Source: Streptomyces fodineus
GTDB taxonomy: Bacteria; Actinomycetota; Actinomycetes; Streptomycetales; Streptomycetaceae
Length of the DNA: 64,000 nt
Reading direction: 5' to 3'
Assembly: GCF_001735805.1 (NCBI RefSeq)
Contig: NZ_CP017248.1
Span: 7,564,001-7,628,000, forward strand
Both the position numbers and the translations under genes were made by a program. Below, in pieces: positions 8,642 to 16,699 of this stretch (position 1 is its first letter; the number at the start of each line of letters is the position of its first letter). The notes beneath the pieces are model-generated. The model saw nothing but the letters and a program-made list of their open reading frames with translations, did no database searches and was not told the DNA's origin.

Positions 8642-8715
8642 CGCGCCCCGAGGGGGCGCGGGGCTGTGTCGATATGCGCCTCCGCCGCGTGGGCGCGACC
8701 AGCCGCGATGGAGCC
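8642..8715. repeat. Dispersed Streptomyces repeat, copy 2, with terminator hairpin
   Basis: Starts with an 8-bp hairpin (CGCGCCCC, loop GAG, GGGGCGCG at 8642-8660) that would terminate the I78 transcript. It continues as GGGGCTGTGTCGATATGCG and CTCCGCCGCGTGGGCGCGACC. The same words recur at 3252-3306 and 59747-59811. Confidence 0.7.
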
Positions 8716-8741
8716 GCGGCGGAAAACGACCGAAAGCCGGC

Positions 8742-9770
8742 TTATCCGCCTGTCACAGGACGAGCCGGCTGGGTCGTGCCGCGGGGGACGCGGTGGTCGG
8801 TGTGGGGCGGGCGGCGGCTGCCCACCGGGGTGACCGGCGTGCGTTCCGAACGGGTCGTGTGCGGTCCCGGGGCCAGATGCGGCACCGCTCGGGAGGCGCG
8901 GGCCGAGGCGACCGGCTCGCGTGCCGGGGCCTGCTGCTCGGCCGGGGCGCCGCGCGGCCTGAAGACCACCGGCGCGGCCGGGACGGCCGGTTCGGGCACG
9001 GGCCGGCTGCGGCGGGCGCGCCAGCGGTCCCGCAGGTCGAAGAGCCACATCTCGGTCCTGGCGATCAGCGGCTCGAACCACGGCAGGGCGAGCAGGATCA
9101 GCAGGCCCGCGGCCCAGCCCAGCAGCACGTCGCTCAGCCAGTGCGTACCGAGGTAGACGGTGGTGAGGCCGACGCCCAGCGCCGTGATCGCGGACAGCGC
9201 CGACAGCCAGCGGCGCGCTCTCGGGGTGGAGGCCAGATAGGCCAGGATGCCCCAGGTCACGACCGCGTTGGCGGTGTGGCCGCTGGGGAATATATCGCCG
9301 CCCAGGCCCATCTCGTTCGCGCCGATCACGGTCGCGTAGTGCGGACCGAGGCGCCCCATGCCGAGCTTGGCGGCGCCGACCGTGATGTTCAGCAGCAGCA
9401 GGGATGCAGCCAGGGTGAGCAGCGGGCGGAGGGTGTGCTGCCGCCAGGAGCGCCAGCCGAGCCAGGCCGCGACCATCACCGCGGTGGGGCCGCGCTGGCC
9501 GAGCACCACGTAGTAGTCGAGGAAGGCGTGGATCTGCGGCCACTGCTGGTACGGCCGGAAGAACATGACCTGCCAGTCGAGCCGGACCAGCCAGGACGTG
9601 ATCACCACGGCCCACACGATCGCCAGGTAGAAGGCCAGGGTCGCGGTGAACAGAACGACCCGGTGCCTGCTCATCCTCGGCACATCGATGTGGGCCGGTC
9701 GTTCCGGCTCACGGTCGAGTCTGGCGAACACCCGGTCCAGACGCCGGGTGAGGTTTCGTTCGGTACGCAC
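8742..9770 (-). CDS. PAP2-family membrane phosphatase
   Basis: A predicted 342-residue integral membrane phosphatase of the phosphatidic acid phosphatase 2 superfamily. After a short cytosolic N-terminus come about six membrane segments. The three PAP2 motifs are visible as KLGMGRLGP, PSGHT and TVYLGTHWLSDV, whose histidines are the catalytic residues. The Pro/Ala/Arg-rich C-terminal tail of about 90 residues looks disordered. The GTG at 9770 is preferred because TAACGT lies 7 nt upstream, fitting a leaderless start. The substrate is probably a lipid or polyprenyl pyrophosphate. Confidence 0.85.
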   Translation of the reverse strand: MRTERNLTRRLDRVFARLDREPERPAHIDVPRMSRHRVVLFTATLAFYLAIVWAVVITSWLVRLDWQVMFFRPYQQWPQIHAFLDYYVVLGQRGPTAVMVAAWLGWRSWRQHTLRPLLTLAASLLLLNITVGAAKLGMGRLGPHYATVIGANEMGLGGDIFPSGHTANAVVTWGILAYLASTPRARRWLSALSAITALGVGLTTVYLGTHWLSDVLLGWAAGLLILLALPWFEPLIARTEMWLFDLRDRWRARRSRPVPEPAVPAAPVVFRPRGAPAEQQAPAREPVASARASRAVPHLAPGPHTTRSERTPVTPVGSRRPPHTDHRVPRGTTQPARPVTGG

Positions 9771-9868
9771 CCAATCGACGTTACAGCGAGTGAGGTGGGC
9801 ACCCCGTCGAAACAGCGGGTTTGTGATGACGATGTGATGTGGCAAACCTCTCAAGGGCGGTCCGAATT

Positions 9869-9983
9869 CCGGGGATTCCGCAATCCTGTGACGCCCTTCT
9901 CTTCAATTCCTTTGATCATTCCGGGTGTTGTTTATATGGCGCTTATGAATGCGTTAACCCGGCCCTGGCGCGGAATTCCCCGG
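9869..9983. repeat. AT-rich island bounded by inverted repeats
   Basis: CCGGGGATTCCGC (9869-9881) and GCGGAATTCCCCGG (9970-9983) are inverted copies with a one-base bulge. They bracket about 88 bp that is clearly less GC-rich than the surroundings. No open frame is present. Confidence 0.45.
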
Positions 9984-10007
9984 AGCGTCATCGGCCGTCG
10001 TTGTCGA

Positions 10008-11297
10008 TCATGGAGGACCGGAGCCGTTCAGCCAGAACGCCCCGTAAATCGCCGAGGCGATCGCCAACAGGGCCGTGACCAGCACGGATCGGGGCGTGCG
10101 CAGCCGGGCGAGGGCGCCGGCGAGCGGCAGCAGCACCGGGAAGGCCGGCATCAGCAGCCGCGGCTTGGAGCCGAAGTAGCTTGACGCGCACAGGGCGAGC
10201 GCGAGGACGATGCCCGTGTACACCAGCAGCTCGACGGGCTGGCGCCGGCGGACCCCGGTCGCGTACAGCCACAGCAGCAGCGCGACCCCGGCGATCAGGC
10301 CGGTACCGGCGAGGGCGGACGGAAATGACGTGAACTTGTCGGCCACGAAGCGTGCGAATGCATAGCCGCCGTCGAACCCGTTGCGCCATCCGGCCTGGAC
10401 GTCCAGGTACCCGAGCGGGACCTTGCCGGTGCGGTACCCGACCCAGAGCACATAGCCGGCGGTACCGAGAGGGGCGATGAGCATGCCGAGGGCCCGGCGC
10501 CAGGCGGGGGCAGGTGCGCCAGGTGTGACTGCCGGGGCTTGTGTTCCGTCGGAGGCGCTGAGCGCGTGCGCCGGGGCGTGTGCGGTGACCTTCGCGCCGG
10601 GCGTGGGCGCCGGGGCGTGTTCGTCGTCATGGGCACCGGGCGGATGCGTCATGCTCCGATCCCGCACCAACGAGATCGTGCCCGTCACCCACACCGCCGC
10701 GACCACCGCCGCCCCCACCGGCCGGGTCAGCCCCGCCAGCGCGGCCAGCGTGCCGGCGGTGATCCACCGGCCGGTCAGCAGCGCGTACAGCGACCAGGCC
10801 GCCCATGCCGTGAACAGCGACTCGCTGTACGCCATCGACTGCACGATCCCGACCGGCAGCACCGCCCACACCAGCACGGCGCAGATCCCCACCCGGGGGC
10901 CGTACACCCGGTCCGCGACCGCGAAGATCCCGCAGGCCGCGGCGAGCGAGGCGAGCAGGCCGACGACGAAACCGGCGTCCGCGTACGACAGCGGCGTGAC
11001 CGTGTGCAGCAGCCGCTCCAGCCACGGCAGCAGCGGAAAGAACGCCAGGTTGGAGTGGACGTCGCCGTCCGGCAGCCGCACCTCGTAGCCGTACCCCAGC
11101 TCGGCGACCCGTGTGTACCACAGCGAGTCCCAGCGCGCGGTCAGCAAGGTGTACGCGCTCTTGCCGCGCGCGGCGCTCCACAGCACCAGCACGACCAGCC
11201 CCAGGGCGCGGACCGCCGCATAGCCCAGGAGGGCCGGGGCCGCCCGGCGCAGGAGGGGGGCGTGGGGTGGAACCACGCGCGTGTCAAGATCGGTCAC
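10008..11297 (-). CDS. PIG-V-like / GT-C membrane mannosyltransferase
   Basis: A predicted 429-residue polytopic membrane protein resembling PIG-V-type polyprenyl-dependent mannosyltransferases. The luminal loop after helix 1 contains ARWDSLWYTRVAELGYG and HSNLAFFPLLPWLERL, and a later helix carries AYSESLFTAWAAWSLYALLTGRW. The GTG at 11297 follows GATAAT by 7 nt, which fits a leaderless transcript. Longer starts lack an SD. A low-complexity His/Ala/Pro/Thr-rich insertion between two membrane segments (near APTPGAKVTAHAPAHA) is unusual. It is divergent from the MFS gene. Confidence 0.75.
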   Translation of the reverse strand: MTDLDTRVVPPHAPLLRRAAPALLGYAAVRALGLVVLVLWSAARGKSAYTLLTARWDSLWYTRVAELGYGYEVRLPDGDVHSNLAFFPLLPWLERLLHTVTPLSYADAGFVVGLLASLAAACGIFAVADRVYGPRVGICAVLVWAVLPVGIVQSMAYSESLFTAWAAWSLYALLTGRWITAGTLAALAGLTRPVGAAVVAAVWVTGTISLVRDRSMTHPPGAHDDEHAPAPTPGAKVTAHAPAHALSASDGTQAPAVTPGAPAPAWRRALGMLIAPLGTAGYVLWVGYRTGKVPLGYLDVQAGWRNGFDGGYAFARFVADKFTSFPSALAGTGLIAGVALLLWLYATGVRRRQPVELLVYTGIVLALALCASSYFGSKPRLLMPAFPVLLPLAGALARLRTPRSVLVTALLAIASAIYGAFWLNGSGPP

Positions 11298-11362
11298 GGA
11301 CCCGATTATCGACCGGCGGCGGAACCGGACCGGCCCCCGGGGCATGGTCAAGAGGGCACCGA

Positions 11363-11376
11363 GTGGCGTACGCCAC
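11363..11376. promoter_or_regulatory. Perfect 14-bp palindrome, candidate operator
   Basis: GTGGCGTACGCCAC is a perfect palindrome in the divergent promoter region between the glycosyltransferase and the MFS exporter. Confidence 0.45.
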
Positions 11377-11401
11377 ACGGGTTCCGTCATGCGTGTGAGA
11401 G

Positions 11402-11427
11402 GTCCGCCACGTGGCCCCGTGGCGGAC
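11402..11427. promoter_or_regulatory. Inverted repeat, candidate operator or hairpin
   Basis: GTCCGCCAC and GTGGCGGAC (9 bp each, perfect) flank 8 nt. The element sits 130 bp upstream of the MFS start and shares the word GTGGCG with the palindrome at 11363. Confidence 0.45.
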
Positions 11428-11556
11428 TCGCGTACGCTGACGAGTCACCCGCGTGGGTTCGCGCGGGCCGGAGACCCCGCTCCTCTCCGGCCGTACGACA
11501 GGGAGTCCCCACCCCGTCGGTCCGCCCCGCGCGAGGCACATCTGGGAGGTACGTAC

Positions 11557-13170
11557 ATGTCCGGGACGACCACGGCTGCCGCACGGCCGCGCCGTCGGGC
11601 GTCCGGGGCCGGTGCCGGAGCGAGCCGCTGGGTCGTCCTCGTCGTCCTCTGTGTCAGCCTGCTGCTCGTCGCCCTCGACGCGACCGTGCTGCACGTGGCG
11701 GTCCCCGCCGTCGCCGAAGACCTCAAGCCCGGCGCCGTGGAACTGCTCTGGATCGTCGACGTCTATCCCCTGGTCTGCGCCTCGCTGCTGATCCTCTTCG
11801 GCACCCTCGGCGACCGGGTCGGCCGCAGACGCGTTCTGCTGTGCGGCTACGGCCTGTTCGGTGTCGCCTCCGCCGTGGCCGCCCTCGCGCAGACCGCCGA
11901 GATGCTGATCCTCGCCCGGGCGCTGCTCGGCGTCGGCGGCGCCATGATCATGCCGGCGACCCTGTCGATCCTGCGTCAGGTCTTCCCCGACCGGCGCGAG
12001 CGCGCGCTCGCCATCGGCATCTGGAGCGCGGTGGCCGCGGTCGGCGCGGCCGTCGGCCCGCTGCTCGGCGGCTTTCTGCTGGAGCACTTCTGGTGGGGCG
12101 CGGTCTTCCTCGTCAACATCCCGCTGATGCTGGTCAGCCTGCCGGTGGGCCGGATGCTGCTGCCCGAGTCCCGTGGTGACCGCGACGGCCCGTGGGACGT
12201 CACCGGCGCCCTGATGGCGGCCGGCGGACTGTTCGGTGCCGTCCTCGGCGTGAAGCGACTGGGCGGCGGCGCGGCCATGGCGAGCCCGTTCACCGTGCTG
12301 CCGCTGCTGGCCGGCGCGGCCCTGCTCCTCCTCTTCGTACGGCGGCAGCGGCGCCTTGCGCATCCGCTGGTGGACCTGCGGATGTTCCGCCGGCCCGCGT
12401 TCAGCACCTCGGTCGGCTGCATCGTGCTGGCGATGCTCGCGCTCGTCGGCCTGGAGCTGATCGCCGCCCAGTATCTGCAACTGGTGCTCGGGCTCTCCCC
12501 GCTCCAGACCGGCCTCAGGCTGCTGCCCCTGACCATCGCGGCGATGGCGGCGGGCTTGGCGGGCGCGCGGATGCTGCGCCGCTTCGGGCCGCGCCGGATG
12601 GTCTGCTTCGGGTTCTGCCTCACCGCCGCCGCGGTCCTCACGCTCACCGCGATGGGCGGCACCGACGACGCGCCCCTGCTGCTGTCCGGTTTCGTGCTGC
12701 TCGGCTTCGGCCTGGAGACCACGCTCTTCGGGGCGTACGAGTCGATGCTCAGCGAGGCCCCGGCCGAGCAGGCCGGCGGCGCGGCGGCGATCGGCGAGAC
12801 GTCGTACCAGCTCGGCGCCGGCATCGGCATCGCGCTGCTCGGCAGCGTGATGAACGCCGCCTACGCCCCGGGACTGCGCTCGGTGCCGGGCGTCCCGCAG
12901 CACGCCTCGGACCGGGCGGGGCACTCGCTCGGCGAGGCCTACGACATCGCCGGCGGGCTGGGCGGATCCGCCGGGGCGGCGCTGCGCCGGGCCGCGCGGG
13001 ACTCCTTCGTGCACGGGCTGCATGTCACGCTGCTGGTGAGCGCGGTCCTGTTGCTGCTGGGCGCGGTGATGGCGCTGCGGCTGCCGCGGGTGATGAACTG
13101 CGCGGAGTCCCCGGCGGCGGTGGAGCTGCCCGCGCCGAGGGAAGTGGCGGACCCCCGCGTCACGGCCTGA
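11557..13170 (+). CDS. MFS multidrug exporter, DHA2 (14-TMS) family
   Basis: A 537-residue proton-coupled efflux transporter. Motifs in order are the helix 1 signature LLLVALDATVLHVAVPAV, the loop 2-3 motif GTLGDRVGRRRVL, and the antiporter motif C region AVAAVGAAVGPLLGGFLLEH. The second half reads LQLVLGLSPLQTGLRLLP and carries a late loop of about 45 residues. The ATG at 11557 follows GGGAGG. No adjacent repressor is encoded, although two inverted repeats lie upstream. Substrates are probably toxic organic cations or antibiotics, inferred from SmvA/LfrA-like relatives. Confidence 0.9.
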   Translation: MSGTTTAAARPRRRASGAGAGASRWVVLVVLCVSLLLVALDATVLHVAVPAVAEDLKPGAVELLWIVDVYPLVCASLLILFGTLGDRVGRRRVLLCGYGLFGVASAVAALAQTAEMLILARALLGVGGAMIMPATLSILRQVFPDRRERALAIGIWSAVAAVGAAVGPLLGGFLLEHFWWGAVFLVNIPLMLVSLPVGRMLLPESRGDRDGPWDVTGALMAAGGLFGAVLGVKRLGGGAAMASPFTVLPLLAGAALLLLFVRRQRRLAHPLVDLRMFRRPAFSTSVGCIVLAMLALVGLELIAAQYLQLVLGLSPLQTGLRLLPLTIAAMAAGLAGARMLRRFGPRRMVCFGFCLTAAAVLTLTAMGGTDDAPLLLSGFVLLGFGLETTLFGAYESMLSEAPAEQAGGAAAIGETSYQLGAGIGIALLGSVMNAAYAPGLRSVPGVPQHASDRAGHSLGEAYDIAGGLGGSAGAALRRAARDSFVHGLHVTLLVSAVLLLLGAVMALRLPRVMNCAESPAAVELPAPREVADPRVTA

Positions 13171-13226
13171 CGTGCCTGACGTACTGGACGTGCGGGACGC
13201 CGCACCGTAACGTCGGCGGCAAAATG

Positions 13227-13241
13227 ACTAGCGCTGCTAGT
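13227..13241. promoter_or_regulatory. Palindrome ACTAGCGCTGCTAGT, candidate operator
   Basis: Six-base arms (ACTAGC, GCTAGT) flank GCT, with A/T-rich flanks, 25 bp before the start of the acyl-CoA dehydrogenase gene. The form and position fit a TetR- or MarR-type operator. No regulator gene adjoins it. Confidence 0.55.
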
Positions 13242-13266
13242 TTTCTTGTGTGCCGGAGGGTGTTCC

Positions 13267-14457
13267 ATGTCCGCGTCCGCGAAGTTGCCCCCCTTCGATC
13301 CCGCCGACCCGCTCGGGATCGACGACCTGCTGGAACCGGAAGACCTGGCCGTGCGGGACACCGTGCGGGCCTGGGCGGCGGACCGGGTGCTGCCGTACGT
13401 CGCCGAGTGGTACGAGAAGGGGGAGCTGCCCGGCATTCGTGAGCTGGCGAAGGAGCTGGGCGGCCTCGGGGCGCTCGGGATGTCGCTCAGCGGATACGGG
13501 TGTGCGGGTGCCAGTGCCGTGCAGTACGGCCTGGCCTGCCTGGAGCTGGAGGCGGCGGACTCCGGCATCCGGTCCCTGGTCTCGGTGCAGGGCTCCCTGT
13601 CCATGTACGCGATCCACCGGTTCGGCAGCGAGGAGCACAAGCTCCGGTGGCTGCCGCGCATGGCGGCCGGCGACGTGATCGGCTGCTTCGGGCTGACCGA
13701 GCCCGACCACGGCTCCGACCCCGCCTCCATGCGCACCCACGCCAAGCGCGACGGCGACGACTGGGTACTGAACGGCCGCAAGATGTGGATCACCAACGGG
13801 TCGGTCGCCGGGGTGGCGGTCGTCTGGGCGCAGACGGAGGAAGGGATCCGGGGCTTCGTCGTCCCCACCGACAGCCCCGGCTTCTCGGCGCCCGAGATCA
13901 AGCACAAGTGGTCCCTGCGCGCCTCCGTCACCAGCGAGTTGGTGATGGACGACGTACGCCTGCCCGGCACGGCCGTACTCCCGGAGGTCACCGGACTGCG
14001 CGGCCCGCTCAGCTGTCTGTCCCACGCCCGGTACGGCATCGTCTGGGGCGCGATGGGTGCGGCGCGCAGCAGCTTCGAGACGGCTGTCGACTACGCCAAG
14101 TCGCGGGAGCAGTTCGGGCGGCCCATCGGCGGCTTCCAGCTCACCCAGGCCAAACTCGCCGACATGGCGGTCGAACTGCACAAGGGAATCCTGCTCGCCC
14201 ACCATCTCGGGCGGCGGATGGACGCCGGCCGTCTGCGCCCCGAGCAGATCAGCTTCGGCAAGCTCAACAACGTCCGCGAGGCCATCGAGATCTGCCGTAC
14301 GGCGCGGACGATTCTCGGTGCCAACGGGATCTCCCTCGAATATCCCGTGATGCGGCACGCGACCAACCTCGAGTCGGTGCTCACCTACGAGGGCACCGTC
14401 GAGATGCACCAGCTCGTGCTGGGCAAGGCGCTCACCGGGCTCGACGCCTTCCGGTGA
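13267..14457 (+). CDS. Acyl-CoA dehydrogenase (glutaryl-CoA dehydrogenase-like)
   Basis: A 396-residue FAD enzyme that oxidises an acyl-CoA to the enoyl-CoA. The sequence resembles glutaryl-CoA dehydrogenases more than short- or medium-chain enzymes. It has DSGIRSLVSVQGSLSMYAI, the flavin-binding stretch GCFGLTEPDHGSDPASM, KMWITNG, and the C-terminal YEGTVEMHQLVLGKALTG. The Glu in TYEG is at the position of the GCDH catalytic base. The ATG at 13267 has GGAGGGTG upstream. It would act in lysine/tryptophan degradation or another acyl-CoA route. A palindromic operator candidate lies just upstream. Confidence 0.9.
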   Translation: MSASAKLPPFDPADPLGIDDLLEPEDLAVRDTVRAWAADRVLPYVAEWYEKGELPGIRELAKELGGLGALGMSLSGYGCAGASAVQYGLACLELEAADSGIRSLVSVQGSLSMYAIHRFGSEEHKLRWLPRMAAGDVIGCFGLTEPDHGSDPASMRTHAKRDGDDWVLNGRKMWITNGSVAGVAVVWAQTEEGIRGFVVPTDSPGFSAPEIKHKWSLRASVTSELVMDDVRLPGTAVLPEVTGLRGPLSCLSHARYGIVWGAMGAARSSFETAVDYAKSREQFGRPIGGFQLTQAKLADMAVELHKGILLAHHLGRRMDAGRLRPEQISFGKLNNVREAIEICRTARTILGANGISLEYPVMRHATNLESVLTYEGTVEMHQLVLGKALTGLDAFR

Positions 14458-14467
14458 GCCCCGTACG

Positions 14468-14496
14468 GAGGCAGGGCCGGTGAGCGGCCCTGCCTC
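14468..14496. terminator. Bidirectional terminator
   Basis: A perfect 12-bp stem, GAGGCAGGGCCG with CGGCCCTGCCTC, and a 5-nt loop. It lies between the convergent acyl-CoA dehydrogenase and SepF-like genes and touches the stop codon of the latter. Confidence 0.9.
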
Positions 14497-14932
14497 AGCT
14501 CTGGTTGAAGAAGCCGTCCTCGCGGTGGGCGGACGCCTCGCCGCTGATGATCTGCGTGTCGGCCGGCGTCAGCAGGAACACCCGGTTGGACACGCGGTCG
14601 ATGGAGCCGCGCAGACCGAAGATGAGCCCGGCCGCGAAGTCCACCACGCGCTTGGCGTCGGAGGGCTCCATCGCCGTGAGGTTCATGATGACCGGGACGC
14701 CGTCCCGGAACAGTTCGCCGATGGCGCGGGCGTCCCGGAAGCTGTCCGGGGTGACCGTGCCGATCCGGCGGCCCTTCTCCTCCGCCGTGTCCGTGGCCAC
14801 CTTCACCCGGGGGTCCGTGACCCAGGCGCCCTCGGACTCGGTGCCCTCGGAGTACTCGTCGTCGTAGTAACGCTCGTCATCGTTGTCGTCGACGAGGCCG
14901 AGCCACGCACTCGCCTTGCGTACCGATCCCAT
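14495..14932 (-). CDS. sflA: SepF-like cell division protein (SflA-type)
   Basis: A 145-residue cytosolic SepF-family protein. An acidic linker (DDNDDERYYDDEYSEGTESEG, after a short amphipathic N-terminus) leads to the SepF core (about residues 60-135). The core has VPVIMNLTAMEPSDAKRVVDFAAGLIFGLRGSIDRVSNRVFLLTP. It is shorter than canonical SepF and lies away from ftsZ. This fits the SepF-like proteins SflA/SflB of Streptomyces, which are reported to influence FtsZ and DivIVA localisation and apical growth. The choice of SflA over SflB rests on its neighbourhood and is an inference. The ATG follows GAGGAGGCG. Confidence 0.85.
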   Translation of the reverse strand: MGSVRKASAWLGLVDDNDDERYYDDEYSEGTESEGAWVTDPRVKVATDTAEEKGRRIGTVTPDSFRDARAIGELFRDGVPVIMNLTAMEPSDAKRVVDFAAGLIFGLRGSIDRVSNRVFLLTPADTQIISGEASAHREDGFFNQS

Positions 14933-15199
14933 GGACGCCTCCTCTCACAGCGGTCCTTCTTGCTTTCCGCATCCCTATGGTCATCCATGATGCGGACGGC
15001 GCGCCAAGTGGATAGACGCCGCGCGGGGGGTTTGTGACGGTACTGGTGCACAGCCGATCCGTCGAGAGTCCTTGTGCCCCAAGGGTCCAGACTCATACGG
15101 CTGCTGACTGAGAGTGAAATATGATTGTCGGTGGCGGATGGGTGATGATCACTGCGTACGGGTGAATGCCAACGTCGTACCACATCACGGGGGATCGTC

Positions 15200-16282
15200 G
15201 TGTTCGGAATCGTCAGACCGTGCGCTCATCGGCTCGGGGAAGGCCTCAAGGCCGCGTGGATGGCGCATTTGTGCGGGCTCTGCCTCGCCCTGCGCCGGGA
15301 TCACGGACAGCTCGCGCGGATGGTAACGAACTATGACGGACTTCTCATCTCCGTTCTGACGGAGGCTCAGACCGGGACGACCGCCGACGGCCGCCGTACG
15401 GCGGGCCCGTGCGCGCTGCGCGGGATGCGTACCGCGTCCGTCGCCCAGGGCGAGGGCGCGCGGCTCGCCGCCGCCGTCTCGCTGGTGCTCGCCGCGGCGA
15501 AGGTGCGCGACCATGTCGCCGACCGGGACGGGCTGCTGGCCCGCAGGCCCGTGGCCGCCGCCGCGCGCCGGGTCGCCGCGGGCTGGGGGAGGGCCGGTGC
15601 CCACAGTGGTGCCGCGGTCGGCTTCGACACCGGCGTCCTCGTCGAGGCAGTCGACCGGCAACTCGGCCTGGAGACCCTCGCCGGGTACGGCACTTCGATC
15701 CTGACGGTCACCGAGCCGACCGAGACCGCGACGGCGGCCGCCTTCGCGCACACCGCGGTGCTGGCCGGCCGGCCCGGCAACGCGCGGCCGCTCGCGGAGG
15801 CCGGCCGGCTCTTCGGCCGGCTCGCGCATCTGCTGGACGCCGTGGAGGACCAGGAAGCCGACGCGGCCTCGGGCGCGTGGAATCCGCTCACCGCCACGGG
15901 GACGCCGCGGGCCGAGGCCCGCAGGCTCGCCGACGACGCGCTGCGCGGCATCGGGCCGGCGCTGCGCGAGGCGGAGTTCGCCGACGGCAGGCTCGTCCAT
16001 CTTCTGCTGGTGCACGAGCTTCGGCGGTCGGTGGACCGGGCGTTCGAGCCGCACCTGCACCAGCCCGAGGAGCCCCGCGGATTCCTGCCCGGCTGCGGGA
16101 TGTTTCTTCTGCTGTGCTGCACGTGCCGGATGTGCTGCGCGTCGGAGTACGAAGGGCCCTGGTCCCGGAAGAAGCGGGAAGGGTGCTGCCAGGGCTGCGA
16201 CGGCTGCGACTGTCCTTGTGACGGGTGTGACGGCTGCGATGGGTGCGACTGTGATTGCTGCTGTCCTTGCGACGGTTGCTAG
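15200..16282 (+). CDS. DUF5685-family protein with extremely Cys-rich C-terminal tail
   Basis: A predicted 360-residue protein starting MFGIVRPCAHRLGEGLKAAWMAHLCGLCLALRRDHG, the pattern of the DUF5685 family, which has no known function. The N-terminal cysteines (PCAH and LCGLC) suggest metal binding. The middle is helical and Ala-rich. The final 63 residues contain 21 cysteines, first as CCTCRMCC and then as repeated CDGCDGCDC-type units. This could be a metal-binding or cross-linked tail. The GTG at 15200 follows GGGGGA. It is divergent from the SepF-like gene and has no obvious partner. Confidence 0.8.
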   Translation: MFGIVRPCAHRLGEGLKAAWMAHLCGLCLALRRDHGQLARMVTNYDGLLISVLTEAQTGTTADGRRTAGPCALRGMRTASVAQGEGARLAAAVSLVLAAAKVRDHVADRDGLLARRPVAAAARRVAAGWGRAGAHSGAAVGFDTGVLVEAVDRQLGLETLAGYGTSILTVTEPTETATAAAFAHTAVLAGRPGNARPLAEAGRLFGRLAHLLDAVEDQEADAASGAWNPLTATGTPRAEARRLADDALRGIGPALREAEFADGRLVHLLLVHELRRSVDRAFEPHLHQPEEPRGFLPGCGMFLLLCCTCRMCCASEYEGPWSRKKREGCCQGCDGCDCPCDGCDGCDGCDCDCCCPCDGC

Positions 16283-16648
16283 TTGATCCCGGGAGCAGAA
16301 AGGGGCCGAGCAGAGGGGAGGGGGCGCGTGTGAAGGCGAGGGGGAAGGAAGAACGCGAGTGCGCCCGCCCGAAGGGCAGGCGCGTGCAGGGGGTCAGCTC
16401 AACAGGAAGAGGACCACACGCGACCGAGGTCGATGTGGGAGCGCGAGACCAGCCACTGCTGTGGATGCATGGACCAAGTGGAACAGGCATCCGATTCCGC
16501 GTCAACTGACCTGAGACGTACGGCTCACAGTTCGGACAGCCTTGACAGCGGCGGGAAACGCCCACGTACTCTCGACGGACGGCCCTGCTGAGGGGCTCGG
16601 CCGTGTGAAGGCGACCAACCCTGACTCTTCGTGTCACGGAGCCTTCGC
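16283..16648. other. Upstream region of the flavin operon
   Basis: 366 bp without a supported protein gene. A promoter candidate, TTGACA (16542-16547) and TACTCT (16567-16572) 19 bp apart, lies about 75 bp before the leader ORF. The rest is purine-rich. I recognise no riboswitch. Confidence 0.45.
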
Positions 16649-16699
16649 ATGTCATCCGACACCCTTGCCGCATTCCCCACCCCGGTCGTCGCCCGATGA
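16649..16699 (+). CDS. Possible 16-residue leader peptide
   Basis: A 17-codon frame encoding MSSDTLAAFPTPVVAR. GGAG (16638-16641) lies 7 nt before its ATG. Its TGA overlaps the ATG of the next gene (ATGA at 16696-16699), and that gene has no SD of its own. This is the layout expected if translation of the flavoprotein depends on translation of the leader. It contains two prolines but no run of codons that would name an attenuating amino acid. Confidence 0.45.
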   Translation: MSSDTLAAFPTPVVAR

